From positions 1 through 44,843 of the forward strand of contig JARLIQ010000113.1 of NCBI GenBank assembly GCA_031291645.1: a stretch of DNA of 44,843 nucleotides, written 5' to 3'. Position numbers and translations under genes: made by a program. Under the pieces are notes generated by a model. The model saw nothing but the letters and a program-made list of their open reading frames with translations. It searched no databases and was not told the DNA's origin. The first letter of the stretch is position 1. Each line of letters starts with the position of its first letter. Below are positions 26,054-35,899 of the stretch, in pieces. Origin of the DNA: Caulobacteraceae bacterium. GTDB taxonomy: Bacteria > Pseudomonadota > Alphaproteobacteria > Caulobacterales > Caulobacteraceae.

Positions 26054-26689
26054 TCATCCGGCGGTGATCGCGGCCGCCGTCATGCGCGCGAGCGTCTTGA
26101 GTTGTCGTCGGTCGCAGCGTTCGCCAAGCACGACGATGCGCCAGTAGAGCGGCCCGATCAGGAGATCCGTCGCCACGCGCCGATCGACGTCGGCGGGCAG
26201 TTCACCGCGCGCGACGGCCCGGTCGATCAACGACTTGACCTTCTTCTCCCGCGCCATCTCGCCTGGCCGCATCACCGCGGCCAAGGCCGGCTCGCGCGGG
26301 ATGGCCGTGTAGAGGTCGGGTAGAATGCGGCGCACCAGCGGGTGGCGCAGAATGCGGCTGCCGACAAGGAGCGCCGCGTAGAGGTCGGCCTCCAACGAGC
26401 CCTGGTCGCCGGGATCGATCAGGACGATGGCCGTGGCCGAGAGCTGCCTGACGAGGTCGCTGGCCATGTCGGCCTTGGAGCGCCAGCGACGATAGAGGGC
26501 GGCCTTGCCCACCCCGGCCTTGCGGGCCACGGCGTCGAGGCTGAGCGCCGAATAGCCCACGCGCGCCCATTCCTCGAAGAACGTCCGCGCCAAAGCGTCG
26601 GTGATTTGCGGACGCTTCACGGCCGCGCCGCTCAGGCGGCCGGGGTTCGCCACCGCGGCATCCATCGCGACGGAACCGTTGCGTTCCAT
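26054..26689 (-). CDS. TetR/AcrR-family transcriptional regulator
   Basis: The product has an N-terminal TetR helix-turn-helix, seen in ALARTFFEEWARVGYSALSL followed by DAVARKAGVGKAALYRRWRS, and a C-terminal ligand domain with IDPGDQGSLEADLYAALLVG and LLIGPLYWRIVVLGERCD, the latter typical of a TetR C-terminal subclass. ATG codons at 26728, 26689 and 26665 are all in frame and none has a clear ribosome site; I give 26689 (211 residues). A GGAAC-N6-GTTCC palindrome at 26672-26687 lies inside the coding sequence for the longer forms and in the leader for the 26665 start. It is divergent from the NTF2-like/NmrA-like pair, which it probably represses. Confidence 0.88.
   Translation of the reverse strand: MERNGSVAMDAAVANPGRLSGAAVKRPQITDALARTFFEEWARVGYSALSLDAVARKAGVGKAALYRRWRSKADMASDLVRQLSATAIVLIDPGDQGSLEADLYAALLVGSRILRHPLVRRILPDLYTAIPREPALAAVMRPGEMAREKKVKSLIDRAVARGELPADVDRRVATDLLIGPLYWRIVVLGERCDRRQLKTLARMTAAAITAG
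26672..26687. promoter_or_regulatory. Candidate TetR operator (palindrome)
   Basis: GGAACCGTTGCGTTCC has perfect 5 bp arms (GGAAC/GTTCC) around 6 bp. It lies in the short space between divergent tetR and the NTF2-like gene, next to a repeated GTTCCATCG (26684-26692 and 26723-26731). The position suits autoregulation by the adjacent TetR, but the arms are short. Confidence 0.35.
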
Positions 26690-26745
26690 CGTGAGCCGAT
26701 CTATTGCGTCGGGACGATCCTGTTCCATCGACGGAGACTTAGCCC

Positions 26746-27204
26746 GTGACCGACACCAAGCCAACCATCCCGGACATGCTGATGGGCGCCCTGGGTGACC
26801 GCATCGATCCGGCGGCGAAGAGCTTCGTCGAGATGATGTCCGACGACTTCGTCATGGAGTTCCCCTACGCCCGTCCGGGCATGCCGACCCGGGTGGAGGG
26901 CCGCGCGGCGGTGCTGACCCATCTGGTCAAGGTCGGTGGGGACGTGAGCGTCGATTCCGCTGACAATCTCGTAGTCCACGAGACCACCGACCCCGAAGTG
27001 GTGATCCTGGAGTTCGACGGCCACGGCCGCTCGCTGAAGACCGGCGAGCCCTATGAACAGCGCTACGTCTCGGTGATCCGCGCGCGCGGCGGCAAGATCG
27101 TGCACTTCAAGGACTACTGGAACCCGATCCAGGGCCTGAAGGCCCAACTCGGCTCGGCGGTGGTCGACGCCTTCATTCTCGGCGAGGAAACATCGCTTGG
27201 GTGA
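26746..27204 (+). CDS. SnoaL-like / NTF2-like domain protein
   Basis: This 152-residue protein has the cone-shaped NTF2-like fold signature: FVEMMSDDFVMEFPYARPGM, PTRVEGRAAVLTHLVKVGGD, VVILEFDGHGRSLKTGEPYE and QRYVSVIRARGGKIVHFKDY followed by WNPIQGLKAQL. SnoaL-like proteins include small hydrolases, isomerases and cyclases. The start is a GTG at 26746 (MTDTKPTIPDML). It overlaps the next gene by 8 bp, so the two are translationally coupled, and is divergent from tetR. No substrate can be read. Confidence 0.85.
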   Translation: MTDTKPTIPDMLMGALGDRIDPAAKSFVEMMSDDFVMEFPYARPGMPTRVEGRAAVLTHLVKVGGDVSVDSADNLVVHETTDPEVVILEFDGHGRSLKTGEPYEQRYVSVIRARGGKIVHFKDYWNPIQGLKAQLGSAVVDAFILGEETSLG

Positions 27205-28045
27205 CCTGGTGCTTGTCACAGGGGCTTCGGGCAAGACAGGCCGGAGCCTGGCGTCGCTCCTGACGGAAAGGGGGCTGGCCTGGCGCGCCGCCTCGCGCAG
27301 CGGCGAGCCGCCGTTCGACTGGTCTCGGCCCGATACCTGGGATGCGGCGCTGGAAGGGGTGGCGTCGATCTACCTCGTGGCCTCGCCGGCCATGGACGAT
27401 GCGCATTCAAGGATGGTGGCCTTCTTGCAGTCGGCGATGCGCAAGGGCGCCCGCCGCTTCGTCTTGCTGAGCATGGCGTCCCTTCCCGCCGGCGGCCCCG
27501 GCCCAGGACAGGTGCATCAATGGTTGAAGGACAATAGCGGCGATTGGGCCGTGCTGTGCCCGACCGCCTTCATGCAGAACTTCAGCGAGGGTCCTTTTCT
27601 CTCCTCTATCCGTGCGGAGGACACGATCTATTCCAACACCGGCACGGGGCGCGTACCGTTCATCAGCACGCTCGATATCGCCCGCGCGGCGTTTGCGGCG
27701 CTGACGGCGTCCTCCGCCCTCAACAGCGACTTCACCCTCACCGGCGACGAGTCGATCTCCTATGACCGCGTCGCCGAATTGATCGGTCAGGCCTGCGGTC
27801 GTCCGATCTCGCACACCCACATCTCGACGGCGGCGATGGCCGAGCGGTTCGTGGGGCGCGGCCTGCCTGAACCGACCGCGATGTTCCTGGCCGCGGGTTA
27901 CCAGACCATCGCCGACGGCGCGCAGGATCGGATCGCCGACGGCTTGAGAACACTGACCGGCCGGCCCGCGACGACCTTCCAGGCGTTCGCGCAGGCCAGC
28001 GCCGACGTCTGGCGCAGAGCCCCCAACCGCAGTCCAACCGACTAG
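27197..28045 (+). CDS. NmrA-like NAD(P)-binding protein
   Basis: The 282-residue product is an atypical short-chain dehydrogenase of the NmrA/azoreductase (QOR2) type. It has the Rossmann motif LVLVTGASGKTGRSLASLL, ARRFVLLSMASLPAGGPGPG, WAVLCPTAFMQNFSEGPFLS and STLDIARAAFAALTA. The catalytic YxxxK of classical SDRs is not evident, consistent with NmrA-like members. A TTG at 27197 preceded by GGCGAGGAAAC is the likely start, overlapping the upstream stop by 8 bp. With the NTF2-like gene it forms a TetR-flanked pair that may act on a small quinone or electrophile; that is inference. Confidence 0.85.
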   Translation: MGDLVLVTGASGKTGRSLASLLTERGLAWRAASRSGEPPFDWSRPDTWDAALEGVASIYLVASPAMDDAHSRMVAFLQSAMRKGARRFVLLSMASLPAGGPGPGQVHQWLKDNSGDWAVLCPTAFMQNFSEGPFLSSIRAEDTIYSNTGTGRVPFISTLDIARAAFAALTASSALNSDFTLTGDESISYDRVAELIGQACGRPISHTHISTAAMAERFVGRGLPEPTAMFLAAGYQTIADGAQDRIADGLRTLTGRPATTFQAFAQASADVWRRAPNRSPTD

Positions 28046-28182
28046 GACCCATCCACCCACTCCGGCACACATGCGGCGGCCGCCCACGATCCCGAGCGGC
28101 CCAAAGCGACTTAACCGCGCAATCCATTGCCCACACCACCTTGCGCTTGTAGGCTCGCCGCGAACAGTAGCTGGAATGCGCA

Positions 28183-28512
28183 ATGGTCAAAGATAGGTCG
28201 ACCGGGAGAAAGCTTAGTTTGCCGACACAAGGCGACGGCGAAGGCAACGGCACAGATGCGGTGATCAACACAGTATTTTATATTGTTGTAACCCTTATTT
28301 TTCTTCTTATTGGATGGGGCATATGGAGAGTGTGGGATACCGCAACATCACCGATCATTGCGCTGAAGAAAAGCGAATGGACGTGCACCGATATTCGAAA
28401 GCGGTACTTCAGACAGGTCGGTAGATATGGAAATATTCACGCCTGGGTGACAAATACATGTTGGCAATATTCCAAGATCGATGCGCAAGGGTTGGGGGCG
28501 GCAAACCAATAG
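28183..28512 (+). CDS. Small single-pass membrane protein, unrecognised, AT-richer than its surroundings
   Basis: I do not recognise this 109-residue product. It has a polar N-terminus (MVKDRSTGRKLSLPTQGDG), one strongly hydrophobic segment at about residues 27-51 (INTVFYIVVTLIFLLIGWG) and a C-terminal domain rich in Trp, Tyr and Arg with two cysteines (EWTCTDIRKRYF and TNTCWQYSK). Codons such as AGA, TTA, ATA and AAA, rare in the rest of the window, are common in it, and the base composition is plainly more AT-rich, which suggests recent acquisition. The ribosome site is weak (GGAAT). It converges with the E2 gene. It is probably real because of its membrane-protein character, but function is unknown. 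Confidence 0.6.
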   Translation: MVKDRSTGRKLSLPTQGDGEGNGTDAVINTVFYIVVTLIFLLIGWGIWRVWDTATSPIIALKKSEWTCTDIRKRYFRQVGRYGNIHAWVTNTCWQYSKIDAQGLGAANQ

Positions 28513-28573
28513 GCGGAAGGGTTCGTCCGCGGCCGAGATTCCGCTCGCCACCCATCTCGGCCATTCCGCGCCC

Positions 28574-29791
28574 TCACGCCACGAACAGCGTCGCGGGGTG
28601 CTCCAGCATCGCCTTGATCTTCTGGATGAATTCGGCCGCGTCGTAGCCGTCGACCACGCGGTGGTCGAAGGAGGACGAGAGGTTCATCATCTTGCGCACG
28701 GCCACCTGACCGGCGCGGACCACCGGCCGTTCGACGATGCGGTTGGGGCCGATGATGGCGACCTCGGGGTGGTTGATCACCGGGGTGGTAGCGACCCCGC
28801 CCAGCGGGCCCAGGCTGGTGATGGTGATGGTCGAGCCCGAGAGGTCCTCGCGGGCCGACCGGCCCTCGCGCGCCGCGCCGGCCAGGCGCGCGACCTCGGC
28901 CGCCGCGGCCCACAGGTCCAGGGTCTCGGCGTGGCGGACCACCGGCACGATCAGGCCGTCGCGGGTCTGGGTGGCGACGCCGATGTGCACGGGGCGGTGG
29001 CGGTGCACCACGCCCGCCTCGTCGTCGAAGGTGGCGTTGATCTGGGGCCAGTCCGGCAGGGCCTGGACCAGGGCCCGCATCAGGAACGGCAGCAGCGAAA
29101 GCTTGGGCCGGGCGTCCGCGTGGGTGCGGTTCAGGTGGGCGCGCAGGTCCTCCAGCTCGGTCACGTCCACCTCCTCGACATAGGTGAAGTGGGGGATGCG
29201 GCGCTTGGACTCCTGCATCCGCTCGGCGATGCGGCGGCGAAGGCCGATGACCTTGACCTCCTGGACGCCCTCGCGCGGGGCGTAGGACGCGGCGCGGACG
29301 CCGCCGCCGGCCAGCACGGCGTCGAGGTCGGCATGGGTGACGCGGCCCTCGGGGCCGCTGGCCGGGACCGAGGCCAGGTCGATCCCCAGCGCCCTCGCCC
29401 GCTCGCGCACCGCCGGCGCGGCCAGCGCCTTGCCTGGGGACGGCTTGTCGGAGGACGGCGCGGCCGGCGGCGCAGGCGGCGGCGCCGCGGCCTCTGGAGC
29501 CTCGACCACCTCGGGCTTGGGCGCGGGCGGGGCGGCGGCGGAGGCGGCCGCCTCGGTCTCCAGCACCACCAGGTCCGAGCCGACGGGGACCAGGTCGCCC
29601 TCGGCGCCGTGGCGCTCGACCACGCGGCCGGCCACCGGCGAGGTCAGCTCGACCGTCGCCTTGTCGGTCATCACGTCGGCCAGCGGCTGGTCCTCGGCCA
29701 CCTGGTCGCCCACGGCCACATGCCAGGCGACCACCTCGGCCTCGGCTATGCCCTCGCCCACGTCGGGCAGCTTGAAGGTGAAGCGCCCCAT
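28574..29791 (-). CDS. bkdB: Branched-chain 2-oxoacid dehydrogenase E2 (dihydrolipoamide acyltransferase)
   Basis: This 405-residue protein has one N-terminal lipoyl domain with the lipoylated Lys44 in DVMTDKATVELTSPVAGRVV, an Ala/Pro-rich linker, a peripheral subunit-binding domain (about residues 128-165, RERARALGIDLASVPASGPE), and a C-terminal catalytic domain with FTYVEEVDVTELEDLRAHLN and the active-site SSSFDHRVVDGYDAAEFIQ. Branched-chain rather than pyruvate specificity is inferred from the separate E1alpha and E1beta subunits and the form of the lipoyl domain. It begins 1 bp after the E1beta stop. The E3 (lpd) gene is not adjacent. Confidence 0.92.
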   Translation of the reverse strand: MGRFTFKLPDVGEGIAEAEVVAWHVAVGDQVAEDQPLADVMTDKATVELTSPVAGRVVERHGAEGDLVPVGSDLVVLETEAAASAAAPPAPKPEVVEAPEAAAPPPAPPAAPSSDKPSPGKALAAPAVRERARALGIDLASVPASGPEGRVTHADLDAVLAGGGVRAASYAPREGVQEVKVIGLRRRIAERMQESKRRIPHFTYVEEVDVTELEDLRAHLNRTHADARPKLSLLPFLMRALVQALPDWPQINATFDDEAGVVHRHRPVHIGVATQTRDGLIVPVVRHAETLDLWAAAAEVARLAGAAREGRSAREDLSGSTITITSLGPLGGVATTPVINHPEVAIIGPNRIVERPVVRAGQVAVRKMMNLSSSFDHRVVDGYDAAEFIQKIKAMLEHPATLFVA

Positions 29792-29792
29792 C

Positions 29793-30806
29793 TCAGCCCT
29801 CCGTCACGCGGCGCAAGGCGGCGGCGACGCGCGCCGGCCCGGGGAAATAGTCCCACTCGAAGGCGTGCGGATAGGGCGTGTCCCAGCCCGCCACCCGCTC
29901 GATGGGCGCCTCCAGGTGATAGAAGCAGTGCTCCTGCACCAGGGCCGACAGCTCGGCGCCGAAGCCCGAGGTGCGGGTCGCCTCATGGACGATGACGCAG
30001 CGGCCGGTCTTCTTCACCGAGGCGGTGATCGCCTCGATGTCGACCGGGACCAGGGTGCGCAGGTCGATCACCTCGGCGTCGATCCCGCTGTCCTCGACCG
30101 CCGCCAGGGCGACGTGGACCATGGCGCCGTAGACCAGGATGGTCGCCGCCTCGCCCGCGCGCACCACCGCCGCCTTGCCGAGGGGGACGGTGTAGTAGCC
30201 TTCCGGAACCTCGCTGGCCGGATGCCTGGACCAGGGCGTCACCGGCCGGTCGTGGTGGCCGTCGAACGGGCCGTTGTAGATCCGCTTGGGCTCCAGGAAG
30301 ATGATCGGGTCGTTGGACTCGACCGCGCTGATCAAAAGGCCCTTGGCGTCATAGGGGGTCGAGGGGACGACGGTGGTCAGGCCCGCCACATGGGTGAACA
30401 GGGCCTCGGGGCTCTGGCTGTGGGTCTGGCCGCCGAAGATGCCGCCGCCATAGGGGGTGCGAACGGTGATCGGGGCGGTGAAGTCGCCGGCCGAGCGGAA
30501 GCGCAGGCGCGCGGCCTCCGACACCAGCTGGTCGTAGGCCGGATAGATGTAGTCGGCGAACTGGATCTCGACGATCGGGCGCAGGCCATAGGCGCCCATG
30601 CCGATGGCGACGCCCACGATGCCCGCCTCGCCGATCGGGGTGTCGAAGCAGCGGGTCAGGCCGTGCTTCTTCTGCAGGCCGTCGGTGACCCGGAAGACGC
30701 CGCCGAAATAGCCCACGTCCTCGCCGAAGATCAGCACGTCCGGATCGAGCCCCAGCATCACGTCCATGGCCGAGTTGAGCGCCTGGATCATGGTCATGCT
30801 CGCCAC
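29793..30806 (-). CDS. bkdA2: Branched-chain 2-oxoacid dehydrogenase E1 beta subunit
   Basis: E1beta pairs with E1alpha to decarboxylate branched 2-oxoacids from Val, Leu and Ile. The 337-residue product shows MTMIQALNSAMDVMLGLDPD, VLIFGEDVGYFGGVFRVTDG, GLTRCFDTPIGEAGIVGVAI, EIQFADYIYPAYDQLVSEAA and the C-terminal VIDLRTLVPVDIEAITASVK with RCVIVHEATRTSGFGAELSA. A GTG at 30804-30806 with GGAGGG at the right distance is the likely start; an ATG three codons later is possible. It lies 3 bp after the E1alpha stop and 1 bp before E2, in a tight operon. Confidence 0.94.
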   Translation of the reverse strand: MASMTMIQALNSAMDVMLGLDPDVLIFGEDVGYFGGVFRVTDGLQKKHGLTRCFDTPIGEAGIVGVAIGMGAYGLRPIVEIQFADYIYPAYDQLVSEAARLRFRSAGDFTAPITVRTPYGGGIFGGQTHSQSPEALFTHVAGLTTVVPSTPYDAKGLLISAVESNDPIIFLEPKRIYNGPFDGHHDRPVTPWSRHPASEVPEGYYTVPLGKAAVVRAGEAATILVYGAMVHVALAAVEDSGIDAEVIDLRTLVPVDIEAITASVKKTGRCVIVHEATRTSGFGAELSALVQEHCFYHLEAPIERVAGWDTPYPHAFEWDYFPGPARVAAALRRVTEG

Positions 30807-30809
30807 GGC

Positions 30810-32808
<1,999 letters not shown>

Positions 32809-32831
32809 GGGCCGGCGCTGGCGCGGCGTGC

Positions 32832-33290
32832 TCAATCCGCGAGGGAGCGGCCCAGCGCGTCCAGCAGGCCGTTGGTCCCGTGCTCGCGGGCGCCGGCGTC
32901 GTCGTAGCCGTCGAGGAAGGCGCCCTGCTCGGTGAACACCAGGCGGGTTCCGCGGCCGGCGGGCTTGATCTCGACCGTGGTCAGCGACACCGAGATGCGC
33001 ACGCCGTCCAGGTGCATGTCGTAGCCGAACACCACCCGCTCGTTCGGGACGATGTCGTGGTAGTAGGCATGGAAGGCGGTGACCACGCCGCTGGCCCACT
33101 GGCCGACGGCCCGTTCCTCGCCGCCGACGCGGAAGTCGAAGGCCCGTTCCAGCCGCTTCCAGTCATCGCCGCCGCCGAACCAGCGGTCCTTGGCCGCCTG
33201 ATCGGAAAAGGCGGCGAACACCCGCTCGGGCGCGGCGTCGTAGGTCCGCTCGATGCAGAAGGTGGCGTGGGTGACGGATCGTTCGGTCAT
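32832..33290 (-). CDS. SRPBCC/AHSA1-domain protein
   Basis: This 152-residue protein has the START-like AHSA1 fold: CIERTYDAAPERVFAAFSDQ, AAKDRWFGGGDDWKRLERAF, DFRVGGEERAVGQW and the C-terminal GTRLVFTEQGAFLDGYDDAG. Such proteins bind hydrophobic ligands or assist client proteins; no enzymatic role is known for this subgroup. Its ATG overlaps the arsR stop by 4 bp (ATGA), so it is translated from the same message. ArsR-SRPBCC pairs are common in proteobacteria and the regulator is thought to control its partner. Confidence 0.9.
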   Translation of the reverse strand: MTERSVTHATFCIERTYDAAPERVFAAFSDQAAKDRWFGGGDDWKRLERAFDFRVGGEERAVGQWASGVVTAFHAYYHDIVPNERVVFGYDMHLDGVRISVSLTTVEIKPAGRGTRLVFTEQGAFLDGYDDAGAREHGTNGLLDALGRSLAD

Positions 33291-33652
33291 GGCGTTTCCC
33301 CTGTCTCCGGGTCCTTGGACGTCGTTGGCGCGGTTTCGGCGAGGTAGTCGCCGAGGCAGTCGAGGCGGCGCTCCCAGGTGGTGCGCCGTTCGTTGATCCA
33401 TCGCTCGGCCAGCTGCAGCCCGCCCGGCTCGATCCGGCAGGTGCGCACGCGGCCGACCTTCTCGGTGCGGACCAGGCCGCTGGCCTCCAACACCTGCAGG
33501 TGCTGGACGACGGCCGGCAGCGACATGGCGAGCGGCCTGGCCAGTTCGCTGACCGAGGCCGGCCCGCGGCTCAGCCGCTCGACCATGCCCCGCCGGCTGG
33601 GGTCGGCGAGGGCCTGGAACATGAGGTCGAGCGAGGTCTGATAGTTAAGCAT
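33287..33652 (-). CDS. ArsR-family winged-helix regulator
   Basis: This 121-residue protein has a typical ArsR winged helix: LDLMFQALADPSRRGMVERL, SRGPASVSELARPLAMSLPA and VVQHLQVLEASGLVRTEKVG followed by RVRTCRIEPGGLQLAERWIN. It has no cluster of cysteines for metal sensing of the classical type. It is the first gene of a two-gene unit with the SRPBCC gene. No ribosome binding site precedes the ATG, and a GATACT box ends 7 bp before it, so translation may be leaderless. Confidence 0.92.
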   Translation of the reverse strand: MLNYQTSLDLMFQALADPSRRGMVERLSRGPASVSELARPLAMSLPAVVQHLQVLEASGLVRTEKVGRVRTCRIEPGGLQLAERWINERRTTWERRLDCLGDYLAETAPTTSKDPETGETP

Positions 33653-33653
33653 T

Positions 33654-33663
33654 TACTTTAGTA
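33654..33663 (-). promoter_or_regulatory. Palindrome and -10-like box at the arsR start
   Basis: On the minus strand the sequence reads GATACTAAAGTAAATG, where ATG is the arsR start. TACT and AGTA are exact inverted arms around AA. GATACT resembles a -10 box and would place the transcript start at or next to the ATG. An ArsR dimer bound here would block its own promoter. Confidence 0.4.
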
Positions 33664-33733
33664 TCATCGTGCGCCCTCCCCCGCAAGCTCGGCAGAACGT
33701 CAAACCTGGGTTGACGCGGCCTCACCCTTCCTC

Positions 33734-33834
33734 GTCATCCCGGCCGTAGCGAAGCGGAGCGCCGGCGCCCAGGGGCACAGCCCAGTCGCCTGGGTCCCGG
33801 CGCTGCGCGGCTTCGCCGCTCCGGCCGGGATGAC
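33734..33834. repeat. Intergenic inverted repeat (family 3)
   Basis: GTCATCCCGGCC at the left end pairs with GGCCGGGATGAC at the right, and the match continues inward through AGCGAAGCGG and GCGCCGG...CCCAGG with small bulges to a loop near 33774-33788. The ends share the GTCATCCCGG word with the other dispersed elements, but the interior differs. It would fold into a long hairpin. It lies between divergent genes, unlike the other families. Confidence 0.75.
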
Positions 33835-34079
33835 GATTGAGGATACGGTTCAGCGTCTTGTCGCCCGAGGTCGTCGCCCCGCAAGCTTGGCCGCGGGCTT
33901 GCCGCGCGGGCGGGATCAGCCTATGCGTGTGGGGTCTGACATGGGTTCAGGTTCGATGGCCAAGGCTTCCGCATCGATGGGCGCAATGCCGAATTCGCTT
34001 CTCGCCGAAGTGAATCCGCCGCTTTCGCACATCCTCGCCCCCGCCCCGGCCACCGACCCCTCCAGCAACGATCCCCGCC

Positions 34080-35069
34080 ATGTCAGCCGTCATCACCGTC
34101 CAGACCCTCACCAAGCAGTACCGCTACGCTAGACGGCGGACGGGCGCGCTCGGCGCGATCACCGGCGCCTTCGCGCCGGACTTCCAGACCATCGAGGCGG
34201 TGGCCGGGGTCTCGTTCGAGATCGCGGCCGGCGAGCGCGTGGCCATCATCGGACCGAACGGCGCTGGCAAGTCCACGACGCTGAAGATGCTGTCGGGGGT
34301 GCTGGAGCCCTCGAGCGGCCAGGCGCGGGTGTTCGGCCTGGTCCCCTGGCGCGAGCGCCGCGCCCTCGCCTACCGGATCGGGGTCGTCTTCGGCCAGCGC
34401 TCGCAGCTCTGGGGCGAGCTGCCGGCGCGCGATTCCTTCGCCCTGCTGCGCCGGATCTACGACCAGGACGAGACGGCCTTCGCCGCGCGGCTGGGCCGGC
34501 TCGTCGAGCAGTTCGGCCTGGGCGAGCTTCTGGACCAGCCGGTCTCGCGCATGTCGCTCGGCCAGCGGATGCGCTGCGAGATCACCGCCAGCCTGCTGCA
34601 CGGCCCCGACCTGCTGTTCCTGGACGAGCCGACCATCGGCCTGGACATCACGGCCAAGGCCGCCATCCGCGACTTCATCACCGAGCACGCGCGCGGCCAG
34701 GGCCAGACGGTGGTGCTGACCTCGCACGACACGCGGGACATCGAACTGGTCTGCGACCGGGTGATCGTGATCAACCAGGGCCGCATCGTCGTCGACCAGC
34801 CGACCGACCAGCTGCGCCGCCAGTTCCTGGCCCGCAAGCGCGTGACCCTGCAGTCGGCGGCGCCGCGCATCACCCTCGACCTGCCGGGCCTGACCGTGCT
34901 GCCCAGCCAGCCGCATACCAGCGTGCTGGACGTCGACACCCGCCTGGTGCGGGTCGAGCAGGTGATCGCCGCGGCCCTGGCCGGCGGCGGGATCGAGGAC
35001 ATCACCATCGAAGATCCGCCGATGGAGGAGGTGGTCCGTGAGATCTATCTCGCCACCACGGGCGCCTGA
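34080..35069 (+). CDS. ABC-2 exporter ATP-binding protein
   Basis: This 329-residue ATPase carries Walker A (IIGPNGAGKSTTLKMLSGVL), Q-loop region (GVVFGQRSQLWGELPARDSF), the signature MSLGQRMRCEI and Walker B with D-loop (LLFLDEPTIGLDITAKA), and the switch His in VVLTSHDTRDIELVCDRV. The C-terminal extension with LDVDTRLVRVEQVIAAALAG is typical of the DUF990-associated ATPases. The ATG at 34080 follows a Pro/Ser-rich untranslated stretch. It overlaps the first permease gene by 32 bp. The closest known relatives are paired with two ABC-2 permeases, as here; some export viologen-type compounds, but the substrate here is unknown. Confidence 0.93.
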   Translation: MSAVITVQTLTKQYRYARRRTGALGAITGAFAPDFQTIEAVAGVSFEIAAGERVAIIGPNGAGKSTTLKMLSGVLEPSSGQARVFGLVPWRERRALAYRIGVVFGQRSQLWGELPARDSFALLRRIYDQDETAFAARLGRLVEQFGLGELLDQPVSRMSLGQRMRCEITASLLHGPDLLFLDEPTIGLDITAKAAIRDFITEHARGQGQTVVLTSHDTRDIELVCDRVIVINQGRIVVDQPTDQLRRQFLARKRVTLQSAAPRITLDLPGLTVLPSQPHTSVLDVDTRLVRVEQVIAAALAGGGIEDITIEDPPMEEVVREIYLATTGA

Positions 35070-35886
35070 GGCCCTGCGCCGGCGAGCGCCGGCCTGGAGC
35101 GTCGTGGCCAGCGCCCTCCAGGCGCTGCGGATGGGCGCGCTCGGCGCCCTGGCCGGCTGGCCGGTGCTGGTGGGCCGGGCGATCTTCTACCTGGTGGCCC
35201 TGGCCGTGCTCTCGGCCCTGTGGGGCAAGGTGGCCAGCGAGCGGCTGGCCGGCGCCCTGCCCCTGCCGGCCGGCGGCCTCGCCCTCTACGTCGGCGCGAC
35301 CGAGTGGATCATGCTGTCGATCCCCTCGATCCACCTGCGGCTGGAGGACGACATCCGCTCGGGCGCGCTGGAGACCCACCTCTTGCGCCCCAAGCTCTAT
35401 CTCGTCCTTCGCATCGCCGAGAGCCTGGGCGACATGCTCGTGCGGCTGGCGACCCTGGGCCTGGCGGCGCTCGGCCTCCTGGCGCTGTCGGGGCGGAGCG
35501 CGCCGGCGGAGGGTCTTGCCTGCCTCGCCGCCTCGGCGATCCTGGGCGGGGTGATCGGGCTTCTGCTCTACACCCTTGTAGGGCTGTCGGGATTCTGGGT
35601 CCGGCGCACCCTGCCGGCCTATCTGGTGATCCAGAAGCTGATGTTCCTGCTCGGCGGCCTGTTCGCGCCGGTCAGCCTCTACACCTCGGCCGCCTTCCGG
35701 CGCCTGTCGGAGGCCAGCCCGTTCGCGGCCCAGCTCTACTGGCCGTCGGTCCAGCTCATCGCGCCCTCGGCGGCAGTGTTCGCGCGCGCCCTGGCGCTGC
35801 AGGCGGCCTGGATCGCGGTCCTGTCGCTGGCGGCGGCGGCGATCTGGCGCGCCGGCGTGCGCAAGCTGTTGCGGCAGGGGATCTGA
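35038..35886 (+). CDS. ABC-2 family permease, first subunit
   Basis: This 282-residue protein has about six membrane helices and belongs to the ABC-2 (DUF990-like) permeases. Hydrophobic blocks include VGRAIFYLVALAVLSALWGK, ASAILGGVIGLLLYTLVGLS and LAAAAIWRAGVRKLL. The conserved cytoplasmic segment IHLRLEDDIRSGALETHLLR likely contacts the ATPase. The start is a GTG at 35038, with GGAGGAGG upstream inside the ATPase gene, so it overlaps that gene by 32 bp. It is the middle gene of three. Confidence 0.88.
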   Translation: MRSISPPRAPEALRRRAPAWSVVASALQALRMGALGALAGWPVLVGRAIFYLVALAVLSALWGKVASERLAGALPLPAGGLALYVGATEWIMLSIPSIHLRLEDDIRSGALETHLLRPKLYLVLRIAESLGDMLVRLATLGLAALGLLALSGRSAPAEGLACLAASAILGGVIGLLLYTLVGLSGFWVRRTLPAYLVIQKLMFLLGGLFAPVSLYTSAAFRRLSEASPFAAQLYWPSVQLIAPSAAVFARALALQAAWIAVLSLAAAAIWRAGVRKLLRQGI

Positions 35887-35899
35887 AGGGGAACCGACC

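Larger units (their letters stand above)
33653..34079. other. Intergenic region between arsR and the ABC exporter
   Basis: These 427 bp separate two divergent units. The left end holds the arsR promoter with the palindrome TACTTTAGTA (33654-33663). A 101 bp inverted repeat occupies 33734-33834. From 33835 to the ABC gene I see no convincing gene: an opening of about 100 codons there lacks a ribosome site, has no recognisable domain and runs into the exporter gene in another frame. Confidence 0.6.

Noticed and set aside
32832-33652. ArsR-SRPBCC overlap considered as a toxin-antitoxin pair
   Set aside because: Neither protein resembles a toxin and this pairing is a widespread regulator-partner arrangement.
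33830-34132. A 100-codon opening upstream of the ABC exporter
   Set aside because: No ribosome site, no recognisable domain, and it runs into the ABC gene in another frame.
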